Shown one piece after another: positions 24,798 through 33,447 of a stretch of 64,000 nt of DNA. Both the position numbers and the translations under genes were made by a program. The stretch spans positions 744,001 to 808,000 of the forward strand of contig NZ_FOYL01000002.1 in NCBI RefSeq assembly GCF_900115955.1. Direction: 5' to 3'. This DNA is from Lentzea waywayandensis. GTDB lineage: Bacteria; Actinomycetota; Actinomycetes; Mycobacteriales; Pseudonocardiaceae. The notes beneath the pieces are model-generated. The model did no database searches. It was not told the origin of the DNA and saw nothing but the letters and a program-made list of their open reading frames with translations. Numbering within the stretch: the first letter of the stretch is position 1; each line of letters opens with the position of its first letter.

Positions 24798-26393
24798 TTG
24801 CCGCACAACACAGATGTCGTCGTCGTGGGCGGCGGGCTGGGCGGGGTCGCCGCCGCACTCGCGCTGCTGCGCGCCGGTCGCCGGGTCGTGCTGACCGAGG
24901 AGTTCGAGTGGCTCGGCGGGCAGCTCACCAGCCAGGCCGTGCCGCCGGACGAGCACAGCTGGGTCGAGCGCTTCGGCGTCACCGCTTCGTATCGCGCGCT
25001 GCGTGACGGCATCCGCGACTACTACCGCCGTCACTACCCGCTCACCCCGCGGGCACGGGCGTGGCGCGAGCTCAACCCCGGCGCGGGCAACGTGAGCAGG
25101 CTCTGCCACGAGCCCCGCGTGGCCGTCGCCGTGATCGACGAGATGCTGGCGCCGTACCGGGGCAGCGGCAGGCTCACGGTCCTCCAGCCCGCCAGGCCGA
25201 TCTCCGCGCGCACCGACGGCGACCGGATCGTGTCGGTCACCGTCGAGCACCACGGCGAGCAGATCGAACTGACCGCGCCGTACGTCCTCGACGCGACCGA
25301 GACCGGCGAGCTGCTCCCGTTGTCCGGCACCGAGTACGTGACGGGCTTCGAGTCCACTCTGGACACCGGCGAGCCCAGCGCGCCGGAGACCGCGCAGCCG
25401 GCGAACATGCAGGCGATGTCGGTGTGCTTCGCGATCGACCACGTCGACGGCGACCACACGATCGACAAGCCCGCGCGCTACGACTTCTGGCGCGAGTACC
25501 AGCCGGACTACTGGGGCGACCGCATGCTGTCGTTCCGCTCCCCCGACCCGCGCACGCTGACCATCGCCGAGCGCACCTTCACCCCGAACCCGGACGACGA
25601 CCCGTTGAGCGTCCTCTCCGACCAGCGGCTCAGCGCCGGCGACAGCAACCTGTGGACGTTCCGCCGCATCGCCGCCCGCCGCAACTTCGTCGAAGGCGCC
25701 TACGACAGCGACATCTGCCTGGTCAACTGGCCGATGATCGACTACTTCGAGTCGCCGGTGATCGACGTGCCGGACGCGGACAAGCACATCGCGGCGGCGC
25801 GTGAGCTCTCGAAGTCGGTCCTCTACTGGCTGCAGACCGAGGCACCACGCGCGGACGGTGGCACGGGCTTCCCCGGGCTGCGGCTGCGCGGCGACGTCAC
25901 CGGCAGCGCCGACGGCCTGGCCCAGGCGCCGTACATCCGCGAGTCACGGCGGATGAGGACCGAGTACACGATCGTCGAGCAGGACCTCTCGCTCGCCGTG
26001 CGCGGCGACAAGGGCGCGGTGCAGCACGCCGACGCCGTGGGTGTCGGCATGTACCGCATCGACCTGCACCCCTCGACCGGCGGCGACAACTACCTCGACG
26101 TCGCCAGCTGCCCGTTCGAGATCCCGCTCGGCGCGCTCATCCCCCAGCGCGTCGAGAACCTGCTCCCGGCGGGCAAGAACATCGGCACCACCCACATCAC
26201 CAACGGTTCCCACCGGCTGCACCCGGTCGAGTGGAACGTCGGCGAGGTCGCGGGCGCGCTCGCGGACTTCTGCCTGGCGCACCGAGTCACCCCTCGCGCG
26301 GTGCGCAACACCCCCGGCCTGCTCGCGGACTTCCAGCACCGGCTGGAACGCGACGGCGTCGAGCTCCGCTGGCCGGACGTGTCCGGCTACTAG
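24798..26393 (+). CDS. FAD-dependent oxidoreductase
   Basis: A 531-aa flavoprotein. TTG 24798 is chosen because AGGAGG lies six bases upstream. The N-terminal Rossmann motif reads VVVVGGGLGGVAAALALLRAG, and EEFEWLGGQLTSQ fits the FAD_oxidored family. DATETGELLPLSG and the C-terminal LLPAGKNIGTTHITNGSHRLHPVEWNVGEVAG are further family blocks. There is no signal peptide. It sits between a LacI regulator and a sugar ABC transporter, so it may oxidise an imported sugar or a derived product. The reaction is not known. Confidence 0.82.
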   Translation: MPHNTDVVVVGGGLGGVAAALALLRAGRRVVLTEEFEWLGGQLTSQAVPPDEHSWVERFGVTASYRALRDGIRDYYRRHYPLTPRARAWRELNPGAGNVSRLCHEPRVAVAVIDEMLAPYRGSGRLTVLQPARPISARTDGDRIVSVTVEHHGEQIELTAPYVLDATETGELLPLSGTEYVTGFESTLDTGEPSAPETAQPANMQAMSVCFAIDHVDGDHTIDKPARYDFWREYQPDYWGDRMLSFRSPDPRTLTIAERTFTPNPDDDPLSVLSDQRLSAGDSNLWTFRRIAARRNFVEGAYDSDICLVNWPMIDYFESPVIDVPDADKHIAAARELSKSVLYWLQTEAPRADGGTGFPGLRLRGDVTGSADGLAQAPYIRESRRMRTEYTIVEQDLSLAVRGDKGAVQHADAVGVGMYRIDLHPSTGGDNYLDVASCPFEIPLGALIPQRVENLLPAGKNIGTTHITNGSHRLHPVEWNVGEVAGALADFCLAHRVTPRAVRNTPGLLADFQHRLERDGVELRWPDVSGY

Positions 26394-26505
26394 CTGTTTC
26401 TCGGATCCGTGTTCGCGATAGCCGGGCCTGAGGCGGCCCCTGGGGGCACGGACGCCAGGAACCACCTCAGGCTCGACTCTCATCGAACGAGACCCAAGAA
26501 ACAGC
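26393..26505. other. Intergenic region with nested inverted repeats (possible structured leader)
   Basis: Three inverted repeats lie between the oxidoreductase stop and the binding-protein start. They are GCTGTTTCT (26393-26401) with AGAAACAGC (26497-26505); TCCGTG (26406-26411) with CACGGA (26447-26452); and GCCTGAGG (26426-26433) with CCTCAGGC (26465-26472). The last two interleave, which would make a pseudoknot. It could be a structured leader, an intra-operon attenuator or chance. Confidence 0.35.
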
Positions 26506-26526
26506 CCCTAGTCCTGGGAGACAACG

Positions 26527-27729
26527 ATGTCCCGACTCATAGCGCTCATCTGCACAGCACTGCTGGCCCTCACGGCCTGCAGCGGATCGGCGGCTTCCGG
26601 CCCCAAGTCGCTGCGCATGACCGTGTGGACCGCGAACGAGGCCCATCTCAAGCTGCTCAACGACATCGCGACCGAGTACAAGGCCTCGCACCCGGACGTC
26701 ACCGAGATCAAGTACGACTCGATCCCGGCCGACGGCTACACCACCACGCTCACCACGCAGATCGCCGGCGGCAACGCGCCGGACCTGGCGTGGATCCTGG
26801 AGGAGTCGGCGCCGGACTTCGTCGCCTCCGGGGCGCTCGCGCCGATCAGGAGCAAGGTCGAGAAGGCCGACGAGCTCGTGCCGTCCGCGACGAAGCTCTG
26901 GGAGAAGGACGGCGAGCTGTACGCGTACCCGTTCTCCACCTCGCCGTTCGGGCTCTTCGTCAACACCAGCCTGGTCAAGGACGTTCCGGAGACCTGGACG
27001 TGGGACCAGGCGATGGCGGCCGCCGCCGCGTCCGGCAAGGGCCTGGTGCTGCCGGACTTCAAGTACCAGAACTGGGCGGTGCTCTCGGCGATCTGGCGCG
27101 GCTGGGGCGCGAACGCCTGGAGCGAGGACGGCCGGTCGTGCGGCTTCTCCAGCAAGGAGATGAAGGACGCCATGACGTTCGTCCACAAGGCGATCTTCAC
27201 GGACAAGGCGATCCCCGGCCCCGGCACGACCGTGGACTTCTTCGCGGGCGACGCCTCCATGGCGGTCAGCCAGATCTCGCGGGCGGGCGCGTTGAAGGAC
27301 GCCAAGTTCACCTGGACCCTCGTGCCGCTGCCGCAGGGTCCGAAGGGCGACTACGCGGTGATCGGCCAGGCCGGCGTCGGCGTGCTGAAGCGGTCGAAGA
27401 ACGCCGACGCCGCCGCTGACTTCCTCGGGTTCCTCACGAACGAGGCCAACTCGGCGAAGCTCGCCCAGTTCTTCCCGCCGGTGCGCGCGTCGTTGCTCAA
27501 CGCCGAGACCCTCGCCAAGAGCAACCCGCTGATCAGGCCGGAGCAGCTCCAGTCGGTCGTGATCGAGGGCATCAACAAGGGCGTGGTGAAGCCGAGCCAC
27601 CAGGGCCAGGAGGAGCTGAACCAGACGATCCGCGCGGCGCTCGACCCGTTGTGGAAGCCGGACGCGAACGTCGGCCAGGTGCTCGACGGCGTGTGCGCGA
27701 AGATCAAGCCGTTGCTGGAGCGCAAGTGA
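26527..27729 (+). CDS. Sugar ABC transporter substrate-binding lipoprotein
   Basis: A 400-aa family 1 binding protein with lipobox LTAC (Cys18) followed by SGSAAS. It has typical blocks MTVWTANEAHLKLLNDIATEYKASHP, GGNAPDLAWILEESAPDFVASGAL and FSTSPFGLFVNTSLVKDVP. It is the first gene of a binding protein-permease-permease-esterase run in which every junction overlaps. The ligand is probably the oligosaccharide released by the divergent toroid enzyme. No ATPase gene is present. Confidence 0.85.
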   Translation: MSRLIALICTALLALTACSGSAASGPKSLRMTVWTANEAHLKLLNDIATEYKASHPDVTEIKYDSIPADGYTTTLTTQIAGGNAPDLAWILEESAPDFVASGALAPIRSKVEKADELVPSATKLWEKDGELYAYPFSTSPFGLFVNTSLVKDVPETWTWDQAMAAAAASGKGLVLPDFKYQNWAVLSAIWRGWGANAWSEDGRSCGFSSKEMKDAMTFVHKAIFTDKAIPGPGTTVDFFAGDASMAVSQISRAGALKDAKFTWTLVPLPQGPKGDYAVIGQAGVGVLKRSKNADAAADFLGFLTNEANSAKLAQFFPPVRASLLNAETLAKSNPLIRPEQLQSVVIEGINKGVVKPSHQGQEELNQTIRAALDPLWKPDANVGQVLDGVCAKIKPLLERK

Positions 27730-28613
27730 CGTTCTGGACGTATCGCAGGCGCGACAACCTGGTCGGCTACCTGTTCGTCGCGCCTGCTCTGCTCGGCAGC
27801 CTCGCGTTCGTGCTCATCCCGTTGGGGCTGGTCGCCTGGTACAGCCTCAACGAGTGGAACGTGCTCGGCGGGACGTTCGAGTTCATCGGCGGCGAGAACT
27901 ACAAGCAGCTCCTCGCCGACGAGAAGCTGCGCGAGTCGCTCGTCGCCACGGCCTGGTTCGCCGCCGGGCTGGTGGTGCTGAACCTGTCGCTGGCCCTGTT
28001 GCTCGCGGTGCTGCTCAACCAGAAACTGCGCGGCACCACGCTGTTCCGGACGTTGTTCTTCTCCCCCGTGCTGGTCTCGCTGGTGGCGTGGACGCTGGTC
28101 TGGCAGCTCATGTTGCAGCCGGACGGCAGCGTGAACGGACTGCTGAGCGTCCTCGGCGTCGACGGACCGAACTGGCTGCGGGGCGAGTCCACCGCGATGG
28201 TGTCGGTGATCGTCGTGCAGGTGATCAAGAACGTCGGCCTGAACATGGTGCTGTTCCTCGCTGCGCTGCAAGGGGTTCCGGCGCCGCTGTACGAGGCCGC
28301 GAAGATCGACGGCGCGGGCGCGTGGAGGCGGTTCCGGAGCATCACGATCCCGTTGATCAGCCCGACGATCCTGCTCACCTCGATCATCACGATCGTCGGT
28401 TCGTTGCAGGTGTTCGCGCAGATCGCGGTGCTCACCCAGGGCGGTCCCGGCACGTCCACGACCGTGTTGATCTACTACCTGTACCAGCAGGCGTTCCAGT
28501 TCCACCACTTCGGCTACGGCGCGACGATCTCGGTGCTGTTGTTCGTCATCGTCGCCGCTCTGACGTTGGTGCAGTGGCGGATGCGCCGGAAGTGGGTGCT
28601 CCATGAGGCGTAA
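27726..28613 (+). CDS. CUT1 ABC permease (MalF type)
   Basis: A 295-aa permease. GTG 27726 overlaps the upstream stop as GTGA. Six helices are predicted, with an EAA loop YEAAKIDGAGAWRRFRSITIPLI and the VLTQGGPGTSTTVLIYYLY loop typical of MalF subunits. It partners the next permease. Confidence 0.85.
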   Translation: MTFWTYRRRDNLVGYLFVAPALLGSLAFVLIPLGLVAWYSLNEWNVLGGTFEFIGGENYKQLLADEKLRESLVATAWFAAGLVVLNLSLALLLAVLLNQKLRGTTLFRTLFFSPVLVSLVAWTLVWQLMLQPDGSVNGLLSVLGVDGPNWLRGESTAMVSVIVVQVIKNVGLNMVLFLAALQGVPAPLYEAAKIDGAGAWRRFRSITIPLISPTILLTSIITIVGSLQVFAQIAVLTQGGPGTSTTVLIYYLYQQAFQFHHFGYGATISVLLFVIVAALTLVQWRMRRKWVLHEA

Positions 28614-29436
28614 GGTCTCCAAGCGAAACGTCGCGCTCTACGGGTTGTTGTGCGTCCTGTGCGTGCCGTTCGTGTTCCCGACGTGGTGGATGGTCACCTC
28701 GTCGATGAAGCCGATCAGCGAGATCTTCTCCGAGTCGCTGCTGCCGTCGGAGTGGACGTTCTCCACGTACTCCCAGGTGTTCCGGATGCAGCCGTTCGGG
28801 CAGCAGTACTGGAACAGCCTCTACATCGCGGTGATCGTCACGGTCGGCACGATGGCCGTCGCGGCGCTCGCCGGCTACGCGTTCGCGCGCATCCGGTTCC
28901 CCGGCCAGAACGCGTTGTTCGTGGTGGTGCTGACCGGCCTGCTCATCCCGAGCGAGGTCACGATCGTCCCGCTGTTCCAGCTCTTCCAGTCGCTCGGGCT
29001 GACGAACACGCACTGGCCGTTGATCATCGTGCCGATCTTCGGGGCGCCGTGCGTGCTGGCGATCTTCATCATGCGCCAGTTCTTCATCGCGCTGCCGCCG
29101 GAACTGGAGGAGGCCGCCCGCATGGACGGCCTGGGCCGGGCCGGGATCTTCTACCGGATCGCGCTGCCGCTCTCCCGGCCCGCGCTGGGAGCGGTCGCGA
29201 TCTTCACGTTCCTGCACTCGTGGAACCTCTACCTGGAACCGATCGTGTATCTGTCCACACCGGACATGTTCACGCTGCCGCAGGCGCTGACCCAGTTCGT
29301 CGACATCTACGGCGGTCCGATGTTCAACGTGCAGCTGGCCGCCGCGACGATGACGGCGGTGCCGATCCTGGTCGTGTTCGTGCTGGCGCAGCGGCAGTTC
29401 ATCGAGGGCCTCGCGCACACGGGTGTGAAGGGATGA
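28603..29436 (+). CDS. CUT1 ABC permease (MalG type)
   Basis: A 277-aa permease whose ATG lies 11 bases inside the preceding gene. It has six helices and an EAA loop LEEAARMDGLGRAGIFYRIALPLS. FVFPTWWMVTSSMKPISEIF near the N-terminus is typical of MalG proteins. It completes the transporter channel, and the esterase gene follows with an ATGA overlap. Confidence 0.85.
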   Translation: MRRKVSKRNVALYGLLCVLCVPFVFPTWWMVTSSMKPISEIFSESLLPSEWTFSTYSQVFRMQPFGQQYWNSLYIAVIVTVGTMAVAALAGYAFARIRFPGQNALFVVVLTGLLIPSEVTIVPLFQLFQSLGLTNTHWPLIIVPIFGAPCVLAIFIMRQFFIALPPELEEAARMDGLGRAGIFYRIALPLSRPALGAVAIFTFLHSWNLYLEPIVYLSTPDMFTLPQALTQFVDIYGGPMFNVQLAAATMTAVPILVVFVLAQRQFIEGLAHTGVKG

Positions 29437-30326
29437 TCGACCCGGAGCTCGCGGCGGCGATCGACCTCTCCCGGCCACCGCTGACGGCGGACGGGATCGC
29501 GGAGAGGCGGGCCGCCAACCGGGTCGTCACCGACGTCGAACTGTCTCGGGGCGGTTCGGTCACGTTCACCGAGGAGGACGCGGACGGCGTGCCCGTGCTC
29601 GTGCTGCGCCCTGCCGGGGTTCCGGAGGGACCGCCGGTGCTGCACGTGCACGGCGGCGGCATGGTCGCGGGCACCCGCCGCTCCGACCTGCACGTACTGG
29701 CGGAGTGGGTGTCGGAGCTCGGCGTCACGCTGATCTCCCCCGAGTACCGGCTGGCGCCGGAGAACCCGCATCCGGCACCCGTGCAGGACTGCTACCGGAC
29801 GCTGACGTGGATGGAGCGCAACGGTTTCGGCTCTCCGATCGTCGCGGGCACGTCCGCGGGCGGCGGGCTGGCGGCGGCGGTGACGCTGATGGCCCGCGAC
29901 TACGGCGGCCCGGCCATCCGCGGTCAGCTGCTGATCTACCCGATGCTCGACGACAGGTGCGAGACCCCGTCCAGCCACCAGTTCCTCGACGGCACGATCT
30001 GGGTCCGCTCGTCGAACATCACCGGCTGGACGGCGTTGCTGGGTGACGCGCGGGGCGGTCCGGACGTGTCACAGTTCGCCGCTCCGGCTCGCGCCGCCGA
30101 CCTATCCGGCCTGCCACCGACCTACGTCGACGTCGGCTCGGTGGACGTGTTCCGCGACGAGGCCGTCGGCTACGCCTCGCGGATCTGGCAGGCCGGCGGG
30201 GACGCCGAGCTGCACGTGTGGCCTGGCGGCTGCCACGGCTTCGACCAGCTCGCACCGGACGCCGCCCTGTCGCGACGCGCCCGAGCCACGCGCCTGGCGT
30301 GGCTCAGGCGGACGCTTCACCTGTAA
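29433..30326 (+). CDS. Alpha/beta-hydrolase of the hormone-sensitive lipase family
   Basis: A 297-aa hydrolase with oxyanion-hole motif VHGGGMV and nucleophile elbow GTSAGGG. The acid is in VDVGSVDVFRDEAVGYA and the catalytic His in WPGGCHGFDQL. SPEYRLAPENPHPAPVQD is the usual family IV block. There is no signal peptide, so it is intracellular. Coupled to the permease genes (ATGA), it probably removes acyl groups from imported sugars. It overlaps the end of the convergent terpene synthase by 10 bp. Confidence 0.88.
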   Translation: MIDPELAAAIDLSRPPLTADGIAERRAANRVVTDVELSRGGSVTFTEEDADGVPVLVLRPAGVPEGPPVLHVHGGGMVAGTRRSDLHVLAEWVSELGVTLISPEYRLAPENPHPAPVQDCYRTLTWMERNGFGSPIVAGTSAGGGLAAAVTLMARDYGGPAIRGQLLIYPMLDDRCETPSSHQFLDGTIWVRSSNITGWTALLGDARGGPDVSQFAAPARAADLSGLPPTYVDVGSVDVFRDEAVGYASRIWQAGGDAELHVWPGGCHGFDQLAPDAALSRRARATRLAWLRRTLHL

Positions 30327-31381
30327 CGCGGATGCGTGGTGTGCCATTCGAAGCCGCCGCCCATCCAGGCCTTGGTGCCCTTCAGGAACCGGTGCAGCTC
30401 CACCGACGGCACCGCGAGCAACGCCCTGTGCCCGGCCTCGAAGTCGCGCACAAGCTGGTTGTGCAGCTCCACAGTCCGTGCGGTGGCCTCGGCGATCGAG
30501 CACTCCCGGTCCGCGGCGATCTGCAGCACCATGTTGCAGACCGGTTGCTCGTCGGCGGCGTCCTTCTCCACCGACACCAGGTCGTTCACCATCACCGCCG
30601 CCGTGCCCGCGGCCGTGAGCAGCTGTCGCACGCGCGGGTCGTAGTACAGCGGCGCGGGCAGTTCGTAGCCTCCGACGGCGTCGATCAGCGTCATCGACGT
30701 GTAGAAGGTGTCGTGCTGACGGGTCGCGAGGTACTGCCACGCGGGCGGGTAGTTGCCGGTGTGCCGCCAAGCCGCATAAGCGCCCCACGACACGAACATC
30801 GCGAACGTCGAGTAGCAGACCCGTTGCACCACAGTGGCTGTGCTGCGGGACGTGAGGTGCGCGATGCCCGAACGCAGACCGACGAGCACCGGGTCGGCGG
30901 CGAGCGTCTCCTCCAGTTCGACGGTGAACTCGGCCGCGGGGGCGACCGGGTCCATCGCGGCCATCGCCAGTGCCAGGCGCGGCGGTAGTTCGGCCGGGAT
31001 CGCGCCCATCTCGGTGCTGTCCGCGTACAGGTCGTCGGCCGCCCACCACGCCGCGTTCAGCTTCGCCGCGATCAGCAACTGGTCGACGTCGTCGGTGTCC
31101 ACGTGGGTCAGCACGGCGAGCCGGCCGAACATGCCGCCCAGGAACCGTTCCGGCTCCTCGAAACCGCACTCCCCAGCCCACGCGACCAGGCGTTCGTCGA
31201 CGGCGGCCGCCAGCACGGCGTCCTCACGTTCGAGCACCGGCACGTACAGCGGCGGCGCGGTGCCGTCGCCCCACGGACGTTCGGCATAACCGGGTTCTGC
31301 TGGCAGGGCAACGGCCTCGGGCCGCCCGAGCCGGGCAGCTGAAGTGCCCAGCCCGGACGGCCCGGTGAGGAGATCCCTCAT
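30317..31381 (-). CDS. Class I terpene synthase, 2-methylisoborneol synthase-like
   Basis: A 354-aa terpene cyclase. The Asp-rich metal motif is ADDLYAD (D116, D117, D121), the NSE triad reads NDLVSVEKD (266-274), and the C-terminal RY pair (HPRYR) is present. Its gene is translationally coupled to a methyltransferase of the geranyl diphosphate C-methyltransferase type, so the expected substrate is 2-methyl-GPP. The expected product is 2-methylisoborneol or 2-methylenebornane. In streptomycetes the cyclase gene precedes the methyltransferase; here the order is reversed. The exact product is inferred. Confidence 0.8.
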   Translation of the reverse strand: MRDLLTGPSGLGTSAARLGRPEAVALPAEPGYAERPWGDGTAPPLYVPVLEREDAVLAAAVDERLVAWAGECGFEEPERFLGGMFGRLAVLTHVDTDDVDQLLIAAKLNAAWWAADDLYADSTEMGAIPAELPPRLALAMAAMDPVAPAAEFTVELEETLAADPVLVGLRSGIAHLTSRSTATVVQRVCYSTFAMFVSWGAYAAWRHTGNYPPAWQYLATRQHDTFYTSMTLIDAVGGYELPAPLYYDPRVRQLLTAAGTAAVMVNDLVSVEKDAADEQPVCNMVLQIAADRECSIAEATARTVELHNQLVRDFEAGHRALLAVPSVELHRFLKGTKAWMGGGFEWHTTHPRYR

Positions 31382-32235
31382 CAGATGCGGTCCGCGACGA
31401 TCAACAGGTAGTGGAACGACCCTTCCTTGTAGGCGGTGAGGAACGGGTCCTCGACTCCGGTCGCGACCGACGACTTGGCGCGCAGCTCCCAGTACGGGAT
31501 GGTCTCCGGTGTCAGGTCGACCACGCTGATCGGCACGAAACCGTTGTCCGCCAACGCCCTGAAGTACTCGCTGCGCGGGTGGATGTTGCAGATGTAGTGC
31601 TGGTCGATCTGGCTGACCGCCCGCGAACGGCCACCCGTCAGGTCGTTGTAGCAGCCGGTGATGCAGACGTACCGGCCGCCGGGCGCGATCAGCCGCGCGA
31701 ACTCGCCGTACAGCTGCTGGAGGTCCACGTACATCGTGGTCTCGTTGGTCCAGATGCCGTTGAACGAGCCGGTCTCGAAGCCGGTGTCGAGCATGTTCTT
31801 GAAGTGGAAGCGGACCTGGTCCGCGACATCGCGTTCCACGGCCTGGTCGTTGGCGAACGCCACCTGCTGCTCGGAGATGCTGACGCCGTCGACCAGGGCG
31901 CCGAACCGGGCGTTGGCCATGAAGCTCGTGCCGCCGCGGCCGGAACCGCCGTCCATCAGGTGGCCGCGCACGGGAACGTCGCCGAACGCGTCCAGCAGCA
32001 CCTCGGCCTGTGCGGTCTCCAGCCGGTGCATCTCGGCGATGATCGCCTGGTCGCGCACCGCGAGCGGGGCCTCCAGCACCGCCGGGTCGTACTGGCCGAG
32101 GCCGTAGTGGTGGTGGTAGAGACCGTCCACCTCACCGAGCTTGATGTTGACCGGGTCCTTCTCCCTGTTCCAGTAGTCCGCGACGGAACGCTGGTAGTCG
32201 GTGCGCAGAACCGGCTTCACAGTGGGGCTCGCCAT
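31381..32235 (-). CDS. Geranyl diphosphate 2-C-methyltransferase-like
   Basis: A 284-aa SAM-dependent methyltransferase. The N-terminal SVADYWNREKDPVNIKLGEVDGLYHHHYGLG and the SAM motif HLMDGGSGRGGTSFMA match geranyl diphosphate 2-C-methyltransferase. ISEQQVAFANDQA, the acidic NETTMYVDL and APGGRYVCITGCYN follow in family order. Its stop shares one base with the start of the cyclase gene (TGATG). It makes 2-methyl-GPP for the cyclase. A hairpin with an arm over the Shine-Dalgarno region lies 14-45 bases upstream of ATG 32235. Confidence 0.85.
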   Translation of the reverse strand: MASPTVKPVLRTDYQRSVADYWNREKDPVNIKLGEVDGLYHHHYGLGQYDPAVLEAPLAVRDQAIIAEMHRLETAQAEVLLDAFGDVPVRGHLMDGGSGRGGTSFMANARFGALVDGVSISEQQVAFANDQAVERDVADQVRFHFKNMLDTGFETGSFNGIWTNETTMYVDLQQLYGEFARLIAPGGRYVCITGCYNDLTGGRSRAVSQIDQHYICNIHPRSEYFRALADNGFVPISVVDLTPETIPYWELRAKSSVATGVEDPFLTAYKEGSFHYLLIVADRI

Positions 32236-32609
32236 GGTCTGGGTGGCTCCTGTTCGTTGGAACGCTCACTGCCGAACAGGAACTGACCTTTGCAGCTGAT
32301 GGCCCAACCAGCGATCCGCCGTTCAGGCTTGGTTCGGACACGAACGGGTGGGCCGGACACCGCGTCCCGGTAGGCCTCATAACCCGCGCAAGAGGGTCGG
32401 TATCCGCACTTTCGTGGGTTCTCTGCGACCAACCGGATGACGGAAGGGGGCGGGATTCCACGCCGCCTGGCAGAAATCCCGGCACAAGGCCCGCGAGACC
32501 TCGTCCGACGCCTCCGGGACGCGACCGGCCCGATCGACTCACACGATTCAGAACCGCGAGCTGCTCCGGGAACTGTCCGATCGAGCAAAACCGGGATCCC
32601 TGGCTGTTC
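32236..32609. promoter_or_regulatory. 374-bp intergenic region upstream of the terpene operon
   Basis: No gene is supported here. CCTGTTCG (32249-32256) and CGAACAGG (32273-32280) form a perfect inverted repeat with a 16-nt spacer. Read on the minus strand, its second arm runs into the AGGAG ribosome site of the methyltransferase. The rest should hold the operon promoter and the end of the channel transcript. I see no other strong motif. Confidence 0.5.
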
Positions 32610-33389
32610 CTAGGCGTTCTGACGCATCGCCCGCACTTCTTCCCTGAGCGCGCGGACCTCCTGCAGCAGCAGGTCGTCGTGACTCGCGGAACGGGGTGCG
32701 GGCACCGTCACCTCCTCCTGCATCGCGCTGCACACGACCGCGATGAACAGGTTGAGCATCGTGAACGTGCCGACCATCAGGTAGACCAGGAAGAAGATCC
32801 ACGCGTAGGGCTTCTGCTCCATCAGGTCGCGCATGACGTCCGACCAGCCGTCGCCCGTCGTGATCTGGAACAGGGTCAGCAGGGTCGGGCCCAGTCCGGT
32901 GAAACGCGGGTCGCCGGTGTCGCCGAACAGGTTGCTCGCGATCACGCCGCCGATGTAGACGAGCAGCACCAGCAGTCCGGACAACGACACCAGGCCGGGA
33001 ATCGACCGCACCAGCGCCGTGACCACCCGGCGCATGCTCGGCACCATCGCCACCAGCCGCAGCGCCCGCAGGATCCTGAGGCTGCGCAGCACGGACAGCG
33101 GCCCCGCGGCCGGAATCAGCGCGATGCCCACGATGATGAAGTCGAAGACGTTCCAGGGGTCTTTGAAGAACTTCCAGCCGAACGCGTACAGCCGGGCCGC
33201 GAGCTCGGCCGTGAAGATCGCCAGCGCCAGGTGGTCGATCGTGGTCAGCACCGGACCGAACTTCGCTTGCAGGACGGTCGACGTCTCGGCTCCCAGGGTG
33301 ATCGCGTTGATCACGATCACGCCGACGATGAACATCTGGAACCGGTTGCTCTCCACGAGCTCGCCGACGCGGGCGCGCACCATCATCAC
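32610..33389 (-). CDS. Bacterial voltage-gated cation channel (BacNav/CavMr-like)
   Basis: A 259-aa six-helix channel subunit that would assemble as a tetramer. The S4 voltage sensor reads LRSLRILRALRL with Arg at 102, 105, 108 and 111. S5 and S6 flank a pore loop TLFQITTGDGWSDVMRDL with filter TGDGWSD (178-184). S6 is MLNLFIAVVCSAM, and the C-terminus (LLLQEVRALREEVRAMRQ) is a coiled coil as in NaChBac. Classical sodium channels have TLESWS. The Asp-Gly-Trp-x-Asp filter is closer to calcium-selective prokaryotic channels. Ion selectivity needs electrophysiology. Confidence 0.88.
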   Translation of the reverse strand: MMMVRARVGELVESNRFQMFIVGVIVINAITLGAETSTVLQAKFGPVLTTIDHLALAIFTAELAARLYAFGWKFFKDPWNVFDFIIVGIALIPAAGPLSVLRSLRILRALRLVAMVPSMRRVVTALVRSIPGLVSLSGLLVLLVYIGGVIASNLFGDTGDPRFTGLGPTLLTLFQITTGDGWSDVMRDLMEQKPYAWIFFLVYLMVGTFTMLNLFIAVVCSAMQEEVTVPAPRSASHDDLLLQEVRALREEVRAMRQNA

Positions 33390-33447
33390 TTGCTGCTCCT
33401 ACGACAGGGGTTGTGCTACCTATCGGCGATGGAGGCGGCCCAACTGT

